Source: Echinostoma caproni (taxonomy: Eukaryota > Platyhelminthes > Trematoda > Plagiorchiida > Echinostomatidae). Taken from it: 64,000 nt of DNA. This document shows positions 1 through 14,400 of the stretch, in pieces. How positions within the stretch are numbered: the stretch's first letter is position 1; every line of letters starts with the position of its first letter. The notes beneath the pieces are model-generated. The model worked only from the letters and a program-made list of their open reading frames with translations. It had not been told where the DNA came from and did not search any database. The stretch is taken from positions 15,404-79,403 of the forward strand of contig UZAN01040029.1 in the NCBI GenBank assembly GCA_900618425.1, read 5' to 3'. A program made the translations under genes and the position numbers.

Positions 1-204
1 AAGTCACTTGTTAACCCATAAAACTGCGAGTGTTCTATATTGTAGTTCTACACATGTTCTTCTCGTCCCCGTAGTCTCCGCTTCTGCAGGGGAAGAGAAA
101 GGAAAAAATATCTTTTCCCCGTGTTCAGGCGAGACCTCACATTTGGAAGAGCTTCTCTGTTGAGGTGGTTGGTAAATGGTTAAACCTACCACTGTTTGCA
201 GACC

Positions 205-1920
205 TTAAACTATGCATTTACTTCGGGAAATGAGTTGAACCAGCGCTTATTTATCTCCTTCTTTAAAGCATGTACGCTCTCTAGCTCCACCAGCTCCTGT
301 GGTAATTTTTTCCATGAGTAGACTACCCTGTAGCTGAAGAAGTGTGAACACACCGCTAGTCCCGTGCGTACTTTCTTCAGCTTATAAATGTGCCCCCTCT
401 ATTGCTTTGCATCCTCTCCAAGGACACTGCTTGTTTCGTCCCTGGTAGTTCATTCATAATTTTGAATCTATCTATCAAGTCTCCTCGGAGTCTTCTTCTT
501 TCATAAGAGAAGAGTCCAACGTCCTGCAGTCTCTGCCTATACGGCTTCCCTCACTGTCCTTCAATCATCCTTGTGGCTAATCGTTGGACTCCCTCGAGAC
601 AAGCGGTGCCCTTTTTGAAAAAGGGAGCCTAGGCTTGTATACAATATGCTAAATGCGGTCGACCAATGGCCCTGTATGGAGGTATAAAAACCTCCAGTTT
701 CCTACATGTTAGTGCCAACCTCAGTCTATTGCGCTCCTTGCGGGCACGATGCGCCGCTGCGGTACACTGTTCTGCCCGTTTGTAGTCTGCTGTCGCTATG
801 ATTCCTAACTCCCTAGCCTTCTGTGTCTTTCCTTAGTGAAAGAACGCCATGACAACTTCCCACTATCAGCCCCTCGTCACCAGTGTTCAAGACATGGCTC
901 TTTCCTATATTGAGAGGCAGATCCCATGTACTTGACCACTTGAGCACTTCTCCTATGTCCCTCCCTAATTCCGCTCTCCCATTTGGTTCTACAACCTTGC
1001 CGTCGTTCGCAAATATATAGATAGCTAGGTGAGCCAAGGCGTTAAGGAAGATCATTGAGGTGGAGTAAGAAAAGGAGTGGACCTAGAGCATATATCTTGA
1101 CCAAAAGTAAGCGATGACATACTGAGTTAAATTCTTTGCTAAAGTCCAGATAGCATACTTTCACTTCCTTTCGCTAATCCAGACTCGTGGTGACTCGTGG
1201 TGAGTTCATATTGTCGTTTGATCTCCCTCTGACCTGCCACTGCTTTATTTCTATCCTTGGTGTACTGCTCCCAGGAGCTGTAGCTACCCGTTGATCTGTA
1301 GATGTACCAGCTCTATTTCTATACTCAAGATCCGAGACCATTGAGTTTAGACTCGAATCCGTGAAATACTTCAAGACTTCATGGCTAAGCTGTATCACTC
1401 TCCTAATCGCTGGGTTTCATGGTAGCGAATTGATCTTACAGGAGGAAGATATTTGCCTTGATCAGGTTCCAATACTGGTCTATGGTATTGTTTTCGTGGA
1501 AAGGGCTCTACACCGGCTCTGCAGCTGGAGCCTTCAGCCTTGTAGCATCTACCATCCAGTAGTTCCTGGACATCCTAACCTTACCTCTACGGTTTATTAG
1601 AATTATTGCTGTGGTGATAATGACGTGGTCACTTTTACACAGCGGTGGATAAAAGGTACTTTTTATCAAATCCCTCTCCCCCGTGGTGATTATTAGGTTC
1701 AGTAGAGATGGTCTATCTCTATATATGTATCCAGTGCACTTCCGGACATGTTGTAGGGCCCTCGTATGCATTCATTCTCAACCTCCCAATCTGGTTTTGG
1801 GAAATTGAAATCTTCCAATATACAAGCTCCTTGTGAGTATCTGTGTAAGCTATCCTCGGGCGTAACAACCGAGTAGGCAACCCGTTTTGAGCTGATCTGC
1901 GGTGTCAGCTGCTAATGCGA
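205..1920 (-). mobile_element. Degenerate CR1-like LINE (endonuclease and reverse transcriptase remnants)
   Basis: Read on the minus strand in element order, an endonuclease piece lies near 1810-1500 (DFNFPKPDWE, then PSLLNLIITT, then KSDHVII). Next comes an RT motif-A piece near 1170-1080 (VCYLDFSKEFNSVCHRLL) joined abruptly to PLLFLLHLNDLP. The catalytic block follows near 1020 as IFANDGKVV, then WDLPLNIGKS. The C-terminal tail at 600-205 includes RRRLRGDLIDRFKIM and ends near WFNSF. The catalytic YADD-type box reads FAND, and the motif-A to motif-B interval is deleted, so this copy is dead. Several frameshifts separate the blocks. The CR1/Jockey assignment is by motif recognition only. Confidence 0.8.
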
Positions 1921-2365
1921 CCACCATTTCCTCTAGCTGGGGGAGCTTGGAAATATATCCTGGCCCAGGTGATAATGTTGACTGGATGCGGTATTATTCT
2001 ATTCCATTGGGGTCTCATTTCCCACCGTGAGGTCCTCCAAGATGTCATGTCAATGGAGTAAAACTGAACTAAACTGAACCGCGACCATACCACGTTCGAA
2101 AATCTAGGTCTGTTCTCATCAACGAAGTAATGCGACGTCGGACCCCGTTATGGCTTGCGGAAACTACGGTTATCGTGGCAGTTCCATTTAGTGACTCCAA
2201 GCGATGGAATTGAATAGCTCATGAGAGCAAGAAATTGGACAATTTGGCATCTCGCGGTGAAATCCTGAGTTCTGGTTCAAACGAAATCATTGTTTTACTG
2301 CACAAAAACTTTCAGTCGTTGACCTTGGATAATTGGTGCATTTTCCATTCACCAGCCTGTCCAAA
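1921..2365 (+). other. Sequence immediately upstream of the ferlin start codon
   Basis: Presumed promoter and 5' UTR. I see no convincing TATA box, splice acceptor or upstream coding exon. There is a repeated ACTGAACT-type motif near 2065, also seen at the end of a repeat near 27740, so part of this may be repeat-derived. Confidence 0.4.
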
Positions 2366-2465
2366 ATGAGTTATTCACTGGAAGTGCTGGTGAAGTCAGC
2401 AATTAATCTTCCAAATGTAGAGATAACTGGAAAAAGTGATCCGTACGTTTTGCTGCAATATCAGG
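2366..2465 (+). CDS. Ferlin exon 1: N-terminus, first part of C2A
   Basis: Encodes residues 1-33 from MSYSLEVLVKSAINLP to DPYVLLQYQ. This is the first C2 beta strands and loop 1, corresponding to the extreme N-terminus of vertebrate myoferlin, so this ATG is very likely the true start. One loop-1 aspartate is visible (D25 in SDPY). The other usual loop-1 acidic position is not a clear Asp (N17 or E19). The donor is CAGG|GTGAGT and the exon ends in phase 1. A longer 5' untranslated exon upstream cannot be excluded. Confidence 0.9.
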
Positions 2466-5400
2466 GTGAGTGAATGCAAGACAGCTTTTAAGGTCTGATT
2501 GATCTTGGTCGCAAGTAATTTCAATCAATTGGTTGATGATGCGTTATAATGCACACTTGCATAAAATAATATTTTTTCTGATGAACAATCATATAAATGA
2601 GTACAGAAACTTCATTGCCACGTTGCAGTTGTCGTGCAAATCTTACTGATCGCATGAGAGTAGACGATTTTGTCCTGTACTCTGACAGACGTAACGTAGA
2701 CGAACCAAGCCGGAAAATGTACAGAGAAAGCTTTTCAAATAATCAAATTACAAATCCGTTACTTTTTTTTATCTCAAGTCTTCAAGCGTTAAGGACAGTG
2801 GGTGTTTCCGTATAAGTCCCATCTCATTGTGCTCCACTGGGCTGAATACGTGTTGACGCCAGTCTGGTACTCCTGCATAAATCTGTCGAGTTCCCGTTTA
2901 AAGATGCTCTCGTTTGGCTCTTCCACCATGTCTTTCGAAAGCGCATTTCAGAGATTTCTAACCCTCCTCGATAGACGATAGATCAGGACAGACCGTTTAA
3001 CTGCATCTGGCGGAGCCTCTGTGCATGTCCCCCCATACAGTTGTTCTTCCTCAGGGTGAGTTTCAGCTGCAATTCTGGGACAAATTCACCCCGAATGATG
3101 CGTCCGGTGTAAATCAGGTCGCCTCTCAGACGTTTGTATGACCTGGAGAGCAACCCCGTTGCACTCAGTCGGCCCTCGTAGCTGATCCCACGTACTCCTT
3201 CGGCGAGGCGTGTAGCAGCCTTTTGAACTCTCTCCAGCTGGGCAAACTCAGAAGCCGTTCAAGGAAAGACCGCCTGATCGCCATGTTCCAATTGAAGGCG
3301 TACGTATGAAGCGAAAAGCAATTTGACGGCCGTCAGGGGTAGCGGACCAAAAGAACGGCGTATAGCACCCAACATCCTTCACGCAGGAGCACAAGCTTGA
3401 TCTGTCTGTGCACAATGTTTTAGGTTGCTGGTGACGACAAAACCCGAATCTCGTTCCTCAGTTGACTGCTAGAACACGGTACTTCCACGAAGGTAGCTGA
3501 AAGTGAGAGCATATCCTCCTATCCTTATGTGGGCGGACTTGGAGATATTCACCGGTAACCCCCACACCCTGGACATCCTCCAGCCAACGAAGTGTGAACC
3601 CTGTGACACCCAGAGCTCTGAGTTTAGTTTTGTTGTCACACAACTAATAAATCTAGTGTTCATTCCCAAATAAAATTCCTTTTAAAAAACATATACACAA
3701 AAGCATGTATAAATTCATGACCTTTAATGTTATACGATTAGGTAATAATTTGTTGAAATAAAGAACTTGCCTTGATATAAAAAATGGCACTGTTTCTATT
3801 GTAATCGGCTAACGCAGTCGTAACATTAAATGCACATTTAAATTTGTTTTATATTTATTTCGGAACGTTTTACATCGGGTCGGAGTCGGTACCATATATG
3901 GCTCTCTTCCGGAAATTGATAATTTATGGATTTCCTTCGGTGAATCTTTTGTGTCCCTGCCTATTTTCTTTCACGTACTGTAAAATAACTTTCCTCGGGG
4001 AAGGCTTTCCTCATTGTGAGACACTGATATGAGTAAATAGTCTTATGAAGCTGTATACTTACCTACAAGCACTTTGGCAATGTTGGTGTTCGGTGTTGAT
4101 GACATTCTAATGTATGCACTAGTGCATCAATAAAATTTAAAAAAATTGCAAAGCAGTCGATGTAGGTGCATGTGGTTAAAGTACTATCTCTTAAACTTAA
4201 CTTACTTCTTGAAGGATTTCAGAAATTTAGACAAGGTCCACCACTGCAACACCTTTGTCAATAAAAAGTTGGAATTATTCACTAGAAATGCTTATTATGG
4301 ATTTTATGTTACTCAGATTTTTCTCTTGGTTGTATTCTGAGTCCTACTTTCATGTATTCTTCCATTTATTCAATTTCGCAAAGTAAAAGAAGCGTAAATT
4401 TCTTACAGTTCTGAAGAATTTTACTTTGAACTAGCACTGTCAGAAAGTGTGATTCAAAAGGAGTAATGTTTCCTGATGTACAAGAATATTCAAGTTAGGC
4501 CTCCAGTGCCACTTGGGATGAAATGAGTTTTCAAACAGTAGTTTAATTATTTTTCTGTGCTTTATATTAAATTCATGAAGAAGATACACCAGTTGAAGAT
4601 GATAAACTTTGTTCACAGGTCAGAAAAAGCAAACAAAAGTAATTGATGATGAACTGAATCCGACATGGAATGAAACTTTGGTGTTTGATCTGAAAACAAC
4701 ACCTCTTCAAGCTACGGATGAGCTTTCAGTCACTGTCAAGGATTTTGATAAGGTCACACCGGACAAGTGAGTTGCAAAAGTTTGAATGAGTTTAAATTTA
4801 GCAGAAAAGAATCTAAATTGACACTTTGTTTTGTCTTTTAAATTCATTTTTTAAATTTCTCTTTACGGTGTTCACTGTTTAGCATGTGACAAAGCTGCAA
4901 CAGAGCAAACCTCTACATTATTTATTACGGGACCAAGATAAAAATAGGTTATCGGTGTTTAAACACTACCGTCTACGCTACGTTGCGCGAGTCTTTGTGG
5001 GGAAACCGGACAAGACAAGTTGAGGTTAGGTTCAGAGTTTTAGGGGATCGCGGTCGTCCACTGGAATAAGTGGTTGACCTCCATAGACTACGGTGATTGG
5101 GACATGTGTTGAGCATGTCACCAAATAGGTTGCCACGGCGCGCGATGTTTGACGAGGCAGATAATGCGCGGAAAAAGATCAAAGGTGGTCGAACTAAAAC
5201 AGCGCATGAAAGTATGAAGGCCCTAACCAGGAGGCTGGGTCACATAGGTCCCGTTAGGCTCCCTGGATGTGGACTTCGGTGGTTAGATGCACTGGGTGTT
5301 ATGGCTGTATGTCGTAAATGGTGGCGCTCTTGCACCTACTTGTTATTCTTGCAGTCCCAGTCTTTATGATTTTTCTGTTTTCTTTGACTATGCTCTCAAA

Positions 5401-8400
5401 ATTTCAATTTCCATTCCGTTCATTTATCTAACTCGGCAGCCAGATGAAATCAACCGAAACCGGCTCATGAAAGTGCACGTTTAGGGTTTTTAAAGCTGAT
5501 GCTAAAACTGAACATTTACATATCACTCGGATTGAATTATATCAAGATTTAGACGTCAACTGAATGTTTATTGTTATTCATAAATATTTCATTAAACTTT
5601 AAGATGTTTCGTAGTATTATCGTTGTGCATACACCTAAAACCCCACAAAACATTTCCACGCGCTAGAAGTACAATGAAACCGAGATGGTAACTTTGGAAA
5701 GACAGCATATTATCTAACTCGCACTTTGAGAAAATCAATTACTCAGTAAATTCTCCTACAGTCGGAATACGTGCCACTTGTGAAACTGTTGAATATGGGA
5801 AATATGGGAGATATGGGAAAAATCTGAAAATGAAATTTAAATGGACAGATGCTGACGATTGTCTAGAACATTTACATCTATGAGAATCCAGTAGAAAAGA
5901 CAACGGGAGAACGGTGGATTAAGAAAAAAATATACGCTAAATACAAACATGTAAGTTTTGTAAGTTTAACCCAAAACTACTTTTTAGTACATAAATATAC
6001 GAATTGCAGTCGGCGTAGTTTTTCCAATACAGAATAGAATGAGGAGGGACCAGTTTGGGTCTATGTCAACGGTGACCCCGAAGTATTTCATTCGGTTTAT
6101 CCTGGGCAATGAGTCGAAACGAAATTTTGAATGATCAGGATAAAAGGACGTCGGACAACGTAAAATGCATACAATCCACTTTGGTTGATCAAGACAGAGA
6201 CAAAACATTTATGCACATTAGAAAACTGTTTAAATAATGGTGAAATCTGAGGTAGTTGCAACCGTTTAACTCAAGACTAGATCATGCTGATGCCTGAAAT
6301 ATTGAACCGATGGATTTACTGATACATAAGAAGGGTTACCAGTTACTCCCAAATGCAATTTGAATCTACTTATTACCGACTGGAATGGTTTTCTACCCAA
6401 TATTGCACATTCTTCCGTCTTTAAGAAGTAGTTCAACAGCTATGCCAATTAAAAATCTATACACTCAAAATTTTCTAACTAATAAAAATGTAATCTAGGA
6501 ATGAGATCAAAAGCCAAGCAATAAGCACGAGAAATAAAATGCAATAATTTTGAAGAACTGCTTGTTGGTTTCGTAATGTGACCGAGAAGATAAGCAACAT
6601 TTTAAAACACATCAGTTTATTTTTCAGTTGAGTTGCAAGAGGTTGTGTGGTATAACGTAGTTATTTGTTCGGACAGTCCGTTGCGGCTCATTTCATCAAT
6701 TTAAACTAAAAAAATAGTACATGGAACAAAGTTGCTTCAAACTATATTGGTATGCATAAATTGGGGAACTGGAAATATAGTACCAGAAGTGAAGAGTGTT
6801 AAGGTCAGATGTCTTTACATCATTTAATGAAGATGCACCGAGCTTTAGTTTCCCTAAGGAAAAGTTTGCGGGACTATCACTTTGAGTTTCGCTGTTCAGC
6901 GATGAGTTTTGAAACACTATTACTGAAGAGCGTTATCATTCGCGTGTTATGGCATTAATTATTCCTTAAAGATATGAGGGCCGTAATATTAGGACTGTTA
7001 CCAATTACATTTTTCAGACAATTTTGTTAGTGAAGTTTGCTTTTTCGTACACCACAGAAACAAATGAAACGCTAATGTCTCCGAAAGCCCAGTTTAGTAT
7101 CTCATGAGAGCTGAAAAATACTTGACGGCTCTGAGATACCTGAACTAGGAGGAAAGTCCTTTTTGTCGTCTGAAATAGTTCAGTAGTCTGAAAGCGACTT
7201 GACTATTAGTACAGATAAACGGGGTATTAGGACTAAGTAAGTTTCGGTTCACTCAGATCCGATTGCCTAAACGAATACAGAAAGTGGTACAGATTGGCGG
7301 CGGTGGTGGTGGTGGTGGTTTTATACTGTAAGCGCTTCTTCTAGCATGTATAAACCGCTTTAGAAAGAGTGTAAAGTTGTTTGAAAGGTTGTGGAAACAA
7401 AGTGATATAGGTGTTCAATAAGAGCAATCATCACTGGTGGAAACGGGATGCTTATGTTTTCGATTTTAACCACATATATACACAACAATAACGAGCACTG
7501 GTGATAAGAGTGAACGTCAACGAAACACTTGTCCACTGCTCTTTGTCGGTTCTCACACAAGTTGCTTCACTAGGAAAGAAAACCCCGCGATTGTTCATTT
7601 TTGTTTAAACCAAAAGTGACTGTTGACAGACACAAAATCAAAGTTCGAAAAACTACAATTTATGTTTATGGATGTTCACTGTAATTGGTTTGAAACTAAC
7701 CAGTAATGAGAGCATCACTTTCCTTCGTACTACTAATGTGGGCAGCAGTAACCGGCAATGGGACTGGCGGTGGAATCCCAAAACATTTGTGCTCTTTCGT
7801 TGCAGCAACGCATTTCCCAGAGCTCAAATCGTTTAACAATAGCGATGCGGTACCCATAACAGTTCCAGTTACAAATTATAATGTTCTCGGATGTTCGAGA
7901 ATCAAATTCGTCAAAATCTGACTTCAATAAAATATTTTCAGTTGATGTTTCATGTGCGTTAGAAGAAGGGAAAACGCATTGCTCTTGATATCACAATGGA
8001 CACAAAGGGTAAACGGGGTGTGAATTGAACTCCGGAGCCATTGAAAATACCAAGGCTTGTGGTAACTTCAGTTGTTTCAGCCATGGTAAGGACACAAATC
8101 GTCACTCAACTGATTTCTAATTCATCATTCAAATCCCGGTCAACAAAGGCTGTTTTCTTAGAGAAAGCTTATACCCAGCTTTTGAAGCATCTCCCAAATT
8201 TGTTTGTAAATCTACTTTGTGACTCATAGGAATGAAATGTTAAACTTGCAAAACTTCAACATTTTAGATCCACATGTCATCGTTTGGAGCTTGGATGATG
8301 TAAAGCTACTCCGAGATATCGTCTGTATAAACCTAAAAAATTGGGAACGTTTTTTACCTGTTAATCATATTTTTTATATCCGGAAGCCGAAATCACGTGC

Positions 8401-11400
8401 CTATTGACAACGAGACTGTGGGTAGCGGCTGGTCTTATGGTTCACATGACTCATTATATACCTTCATTATCTCACAAATACCCTGATTTCTCCGCCAGTC
8501 AAATTTTGCAAGCAACCTAATAACCACACAAATTTACTGCGAAAAGGCACTATCGTTTCACACTACCTTCGATATTGATTGTTCGATAAATCGGTATCAT
8601 TTTCCCACTTGTACAGAAAACTAGGGAAAGCTGAATGGCTAATCAATCCAATTGAATATGGTATGGAAAAAGAGGCGAGTGTTTGACAACTCTGTCGTAT
8701 CCGTTACTGGTTTTGGAACAGGATGTGTGCAGTGTGTGTGTATGCGTGTGTGTGTGTGAGGTCACGTACATGATTGTAGTGCAAGTTGAAATTTATATAT
8801 GAATGTGTGTCACTGATTATCACGCTCAGATAGAACAGTGCTCCAGCCGGCTTGCTTCAACCGACAAAGGTGCCACTGGCACCAGGTCAAAGTGACCATG
8901 TGAAATTTGTCCCATTGAATGGATTGATCCCGTAAGCACTAATATCTCGCTTGCATACTTTCCGCAATGACCTCAATTAATAGCGTGGAAAGTGGATGGG
9001 CATGTGCATATGGAGAGAGAAAGCGGGGTGCATTGAAGCGTTGAATCTAATCAGTCGATGTGCATGAAAGCTATCGGGAGTGCTCAGTCAACCTACCAAA
9101 TAGCATCATGTTATTTCCTGGCCTTATGAATGATTATATCTTTCAATTACCAGTTCACTCCAGTCACATTAGGAATGCACTTCATCTGTGTTTCATGGGT
9201 TTTAAATTTTAGGACAACACGTATTCACGGGTTACTCGGCCACCTTCATAGAAAATTCCATTCCCAATCCACTGTTTCTTCTGATCTTTAGCATGTCGCA
9301 TAAAATTCTGATTCTATGAACTCCGTGTTCCTTTGCTTTTATGGACGTGTGCAACAAACTCGGTCATCTGCTATTGTGACTACGAGCTGTTCAACACGAG
9401 TATGATAGAATCGTCATCGTGAGGAATCGTTTGTCGAATTTCCCACACGCTTGAAACCAAATTGGCGTAACACCTTCCCACCCGTGAAGTTTTATCAACC
9501 AAAACATTCGGCACAGTGCTCTTCCTTAGAAGCACTGAAGTTTATTTGTATTTCCATTGTCCATCAGAACTAGTTTTCTATAGACGTTTGTCTGAGTTTG
9601 TTAGCTTAAGAAGCCATTTCAAGGCATGAAGCAATTCAGGGGTAGTTTGTTTGGCTAGTATGTGATGCACGTTGCATTAATCAAGGAGGCCTTCGGCGAA
9701 TTTGTTTTGAATGGTTTATTTCGCTCCAGTTCACAAACAGCCAGAGAAGGAAGTTGCCGTTCATGACGGGGCTATTCAGTGATATCATTTAGGTCGAACA
9801 GATACAATGAACAGGTACTTTGGGGATTACAAGTCGTGAATAGGTGAATCAGTCGTAAGTGAATGTCTAAGATTGCCATATCCAGTTCACAAGATTCACC
9901 CAACCATCCATGCAAAGCGAGTGAAAAAACCTAGCAACCAACTTCAGCACCATTTGTAATAGCTCAGCTGAAAAACAACCATTCCTTCTGATCGGCGCCT
10001 TTCATTTGTTCGTGTCTGAAATTCTGTGCAAATTTGTAGATAACCCGTGGTACTGTGTAGCTTTTGACCTGGAGAACAGTTCGATATCAGTGAATACAGG
10101 GGAGGAACAGCTAAGAAAATAGCGTGACATTTTGAGCGGGTTTAAACTAAGACCAGGGCTGCCAAAAGAAAGACACCGGAAAACTACATTATGTCCCGAT
10201 TGGGTCTGATCAGAGATAGCCTCGTTCAAGGAGTGAACATATAACAAAAACAAACGAACAGATAAAATTCGACCTCCGTGGATATCATCTCGGTTGTTGA
10301 TAAACCGTGTTTAATTTCGAGAACAGTCAACTAAAGCTGTGGGAACCGGTTTTTATTAGTTTACTCACAGAAAAGTGTGTACTACGAAATATCGCAGAGT
10401 TACTCACTCCGTGCTTATGCCAGATTTAGGTTGGAGTTACTGTATTCACCCAGTCTTCTAATTAATCCGGGATGAGGGGCCAGAAGAGTGGAACAAAAGC
10501 AAAATAATGGTTGAGTTGCGAAGTGCCTATCATAATGAATCGATCCATGTGGTCAGAATAAATCACACAGTATACATGAAGTAACTGTCCAGTCCAAAGG
10601 AAATCATATAAAATATTGATTACATCACAACCAACTTACTTTAGACCGGTGGTAACGATGAGATAATTTAAAAAGAGTAATTGGAAAAAATAGTACCGTT
10701 AACGTGCACATCCGTCAGAGCTTATATATCACCGGAAATCGAACGCATAATCATCCGTTCTTAAGATATGAAGGATTTTCGGGATGGATTTTTAATACCG
10801 TTTAGCTAGTTGAATCAAATATAATTCGATTCAGAATTCTGCTGCATATTTTGTCGTGCATTTGGCACTGATATTCACGCATACCATCTTTGTTATGCGC
10901 ATGGCATGACAAAGCGGGGCATCGGTTCACATTTTTGAATATCTTATCAAACAGGGCTACCAATCAATTGATCACAACCGGTTGCATGTGCCTGTATCTC
11001 GATTAGACCCGGCATGTCTAGAAACAGTGTTGTGTTATTTTTTAGTGGAAACAAGCGGAATTTTGTTCAAAACTCACCCTTTATCAAAGCATTTGCTAAA
11101 CGATCAGTCTGTCCTATTCACTTATGCGGATGTGAATCCGCAGGTTGATTGCACCAAGATAGTTCAACGACAGAGTTCATTTACTTTTTGAGGGACTGTT
11201 TCACTCTTCCGGTAAACTGTTGGTTCGAAAACCCAGAGTTACATAAAAATTCATGTGTGGGTAATAATACGATAAGGAAAGCAGCACTGTAACTGTTTTC
11301 AAGGAGGATATGGTAGCTCACTCATTTAAACTATTTTGGAAGTTTTCATTTGTTTATGAATGTGTATTTATCAGAACGAATCAACGCATCAATTCAAGCT

Positions 11401-14400
11401 TTCCAAGGAATGTATACAATTGTTTCACCATTGTTGGAAGTCATCACCAGTGCGTTTTCACTGGAATTCAAACCCCGTTCGCTATTCGCCGCTCAGAACA
11501 CTTTGGTTATATGGGCCGGCTGTCAGAAACTTGACACAGCGTTTATCCATCACTGTGTTTGAATGTACCTGGATCTTACCAGACAGTAATCGACTCCCTG
11601 CTCGGTGCCAAGACCGATCGATTCGATGATTCTGCACTACCGACAAGATTTTGCTGGGGTGAAACAGCCGTACAAGGTTTTTCATTATGGAGTAATCCAA
11701 TGACTGTTTGATGAGTACTCATCAATCATCAAACATTGTTCTCACTCGTCCTAACGTTTCCAAATTCTGATTGTAAATATGATCATGAAAAACCATTATT
11801 ATTCTGTTGCAGTTTTACTGGCGAAGGTTGTTTCAACATTGTTTTTGCATTAATGGAGTTTTGCTCAGGCAAACTGGGCATTATGTAATTGTCAAAACAA
11901 AGAAAACACCTGCAGTATTGAGGTAATTCAGGTATTTTGGTTGGGACATTTTGGGGATTCCCATGGCAACAGTGACTTTTCGCCACAACTCTTTCACAAG
12001 TGATGGTGAGGGATTTCTGAGAACTTTGAAGCATGGCTGTTTATAAAATGCGCGCATATAAAATTGCTATGTCTCAAGTTCCAGAGTAAACTCATTGATT
12101 GCAAAAGTGGTCAAAAGGTGAATAATTTTGTTTAATGATTCATATTCTTGCCGTTACTATGATCAGCAATACTCTAATCACAATCGGTTTCATTCAAACA
12201 TGATAAACACAAATGCAGATCCGGCTACTCTCCCCTTTCCCTATCCCGTTTGTCCTTCCACACAAAAAAGAAAATTTATTCTCACTCACACTCAACCCAG
12301 GTATGATTTGTACAGACAGGAATATTACATACTTACAAATGTTAAAGACCTAATTCGAAGAACAGCGGATGCATCAAGATCAGAACAGTCCACGTCTTAT
12401 TTCGGCCAATTCGTTTGTAATTAATTGAATAAACACGACTTGAAAATCTCCGTTTTGTCCTCATTCTCCTCAGTTTTGATTTCAACACTTGATTTTTCTC
12501 ATAATCCTTACCGCCTGCTCGAATCCCGACAGGTTGATGGCAAAAGCCACGGTCCCTTTGAAAGGAGCATTTTCAAGTGGACGAATGGACTTAAAGCTTC
12601 CGTTGTTAAGCAAGGACGGAAAGGAGACAGCGGTAAGTTCAATCTCTTCAATGTCTCAAGTTTACTCACATTTCGTGATGACTGGGAAAGATTTTAATTC
12701 ATTCTATCCCGTGGCCCATGAGAGTATCTATCTAAAATGCGGCCCATTTCATGACATATTGGTTCCACGAGTTACTTGAGCAATCACCAGGACTGTAGTC
12801 TTTTTGCTAGAGAAAATTATATCCTTTAGTGAAATTCAAACCATCATCATACAGAAAAGCTGATTGTGGGCATGGGCGATCGGGGAATCCACACATTTGG
12901 ATTCCATAAGTTTTAAACTTTGAACAGATGTTTTATTCACACACGCACGCACATACACATATATAAATACATACGCTTTAAAATAATCTGAGCGGAAAGT
13001 TAATGCGATCACTCCGAGTGTTCACGTGACCGTGATTGTTCGAATCTGTTAGGTTGGTCTGATCGTCACACGTGGAGGCCGTGAGCGACCGCTCGTCTGG
13101 AATCATTCCATCTGAACCTCAGTCGCTAAGTCCTACGGACTATTCCCCACAAAGGAAAGTGTGTGATAAAGGAACGTGTTTCAAGAGTAAATAGACTGGT
13201 AGACAGTTTAGATGGTAAATGTATGGATTAGCCCATTTGGTTTTTCACAGGCTCCAGGCCCCGTGGATGATGTTCGGTGTGAGTTTCACTATTTGGGAGA
13301 TCGTTAATTCCCCACTATTTGAATCCACTTATATACGGTGAAAATGTTTGTGATAACCGACAAAGACTGGTAGACAATTAAAAACAGTACTAATCGACGG
13401 AACTCTATATACAAGCTATTTGCATCGTTTCTTTCCAACCAGGAAAATGGAACTCGTTTGTTTTCAACACACTGAGGTCATCATATCCGAGCACTTAAGG
13501 AATCCTTCATTCTCGTTCCTAAACTAACGGTGATTTTCACAGTTCCGCTGAAATATACGAAAGTTCTTCATAGTAATTATTTTCGTTCAAAGAAACACCC
13601 TCCTTTTGTTTTTGGACATTTTCTATATCATCAATGTCATTCTTGTGAACCCACTTAACCAGCAATTCGGATCGTGGATAATCCATTTTGTATATCGATT
13701 TCTCTCTCATCGGTTCTACTATCTCGGAGTTTATTCTCATTATATATTCACGGAATCGTCGCTGAGCTTTGCGCCATCTCACTTCCACCCCCGTCAATGA
13801 AGCAATGATTTCTCACAAGTTTACTCAAATCGTACAATGGAAAGACTCTGTGATTTTCACGATCATCCGATCTTACTCCGTAGACGATATACGGACAATG
13901 TGTGGAGACGCGTTGAGCATTTTTATCGCGTAGCGTCGCACTCACACATACACGATCATACCTAAATGTTTGTCTCCTATAACCAATACGAATTACATCA
14001 GTGAGATTGTCGGGCTTTGTTTAGGATTGATGGCATTGTCATTTAGACAAAAGAAACAAATCACGTGAATGGTCCGATTGCTTAAGTTCAACTGCAGTTT
14101 TCCCCAGCTATTCAAAGATTCAACTCCCAGCCGTTGAGGGATGCATGCGGTTCAACAGAATGCGCTCAACGCCTGACAGTGAATGTGATTCACATTTCAA
14201 CTCCATGGATCACTTGTCTCTTAGGAGTAGTAACGAAATGGAACTGAACCTGGAATTGCGGACACTTATCACAAACAAAGTCACATACAAAAGTGATCTC
14301 ATATCAATGCGCACTACCTCAGTGAACCANNNNNNNNNNNNNNNNNNNNNNNNNNNNNNNNNNNNNNNNNNNNNNNNNNNNNNNNNNNNNNNNNNNNNNN

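Larger units (their letters stand above)
4767..12532 (+). other. Ferlin intron 2
   Basis: 7766 bp. Recognisable content is an RTE-like tail (4980-5490), a CR1 fragment (5984-6230), a possible LINE fragment (10002-10253), microsatellites near 7300 and 8730, and a SINE-like 3' body near 11590. The stretches 6231-7290, 7320-8720, 8760-10000 and 10254-11580 hold nothing I can support; their short open frames look random. Confidence 0.75.
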
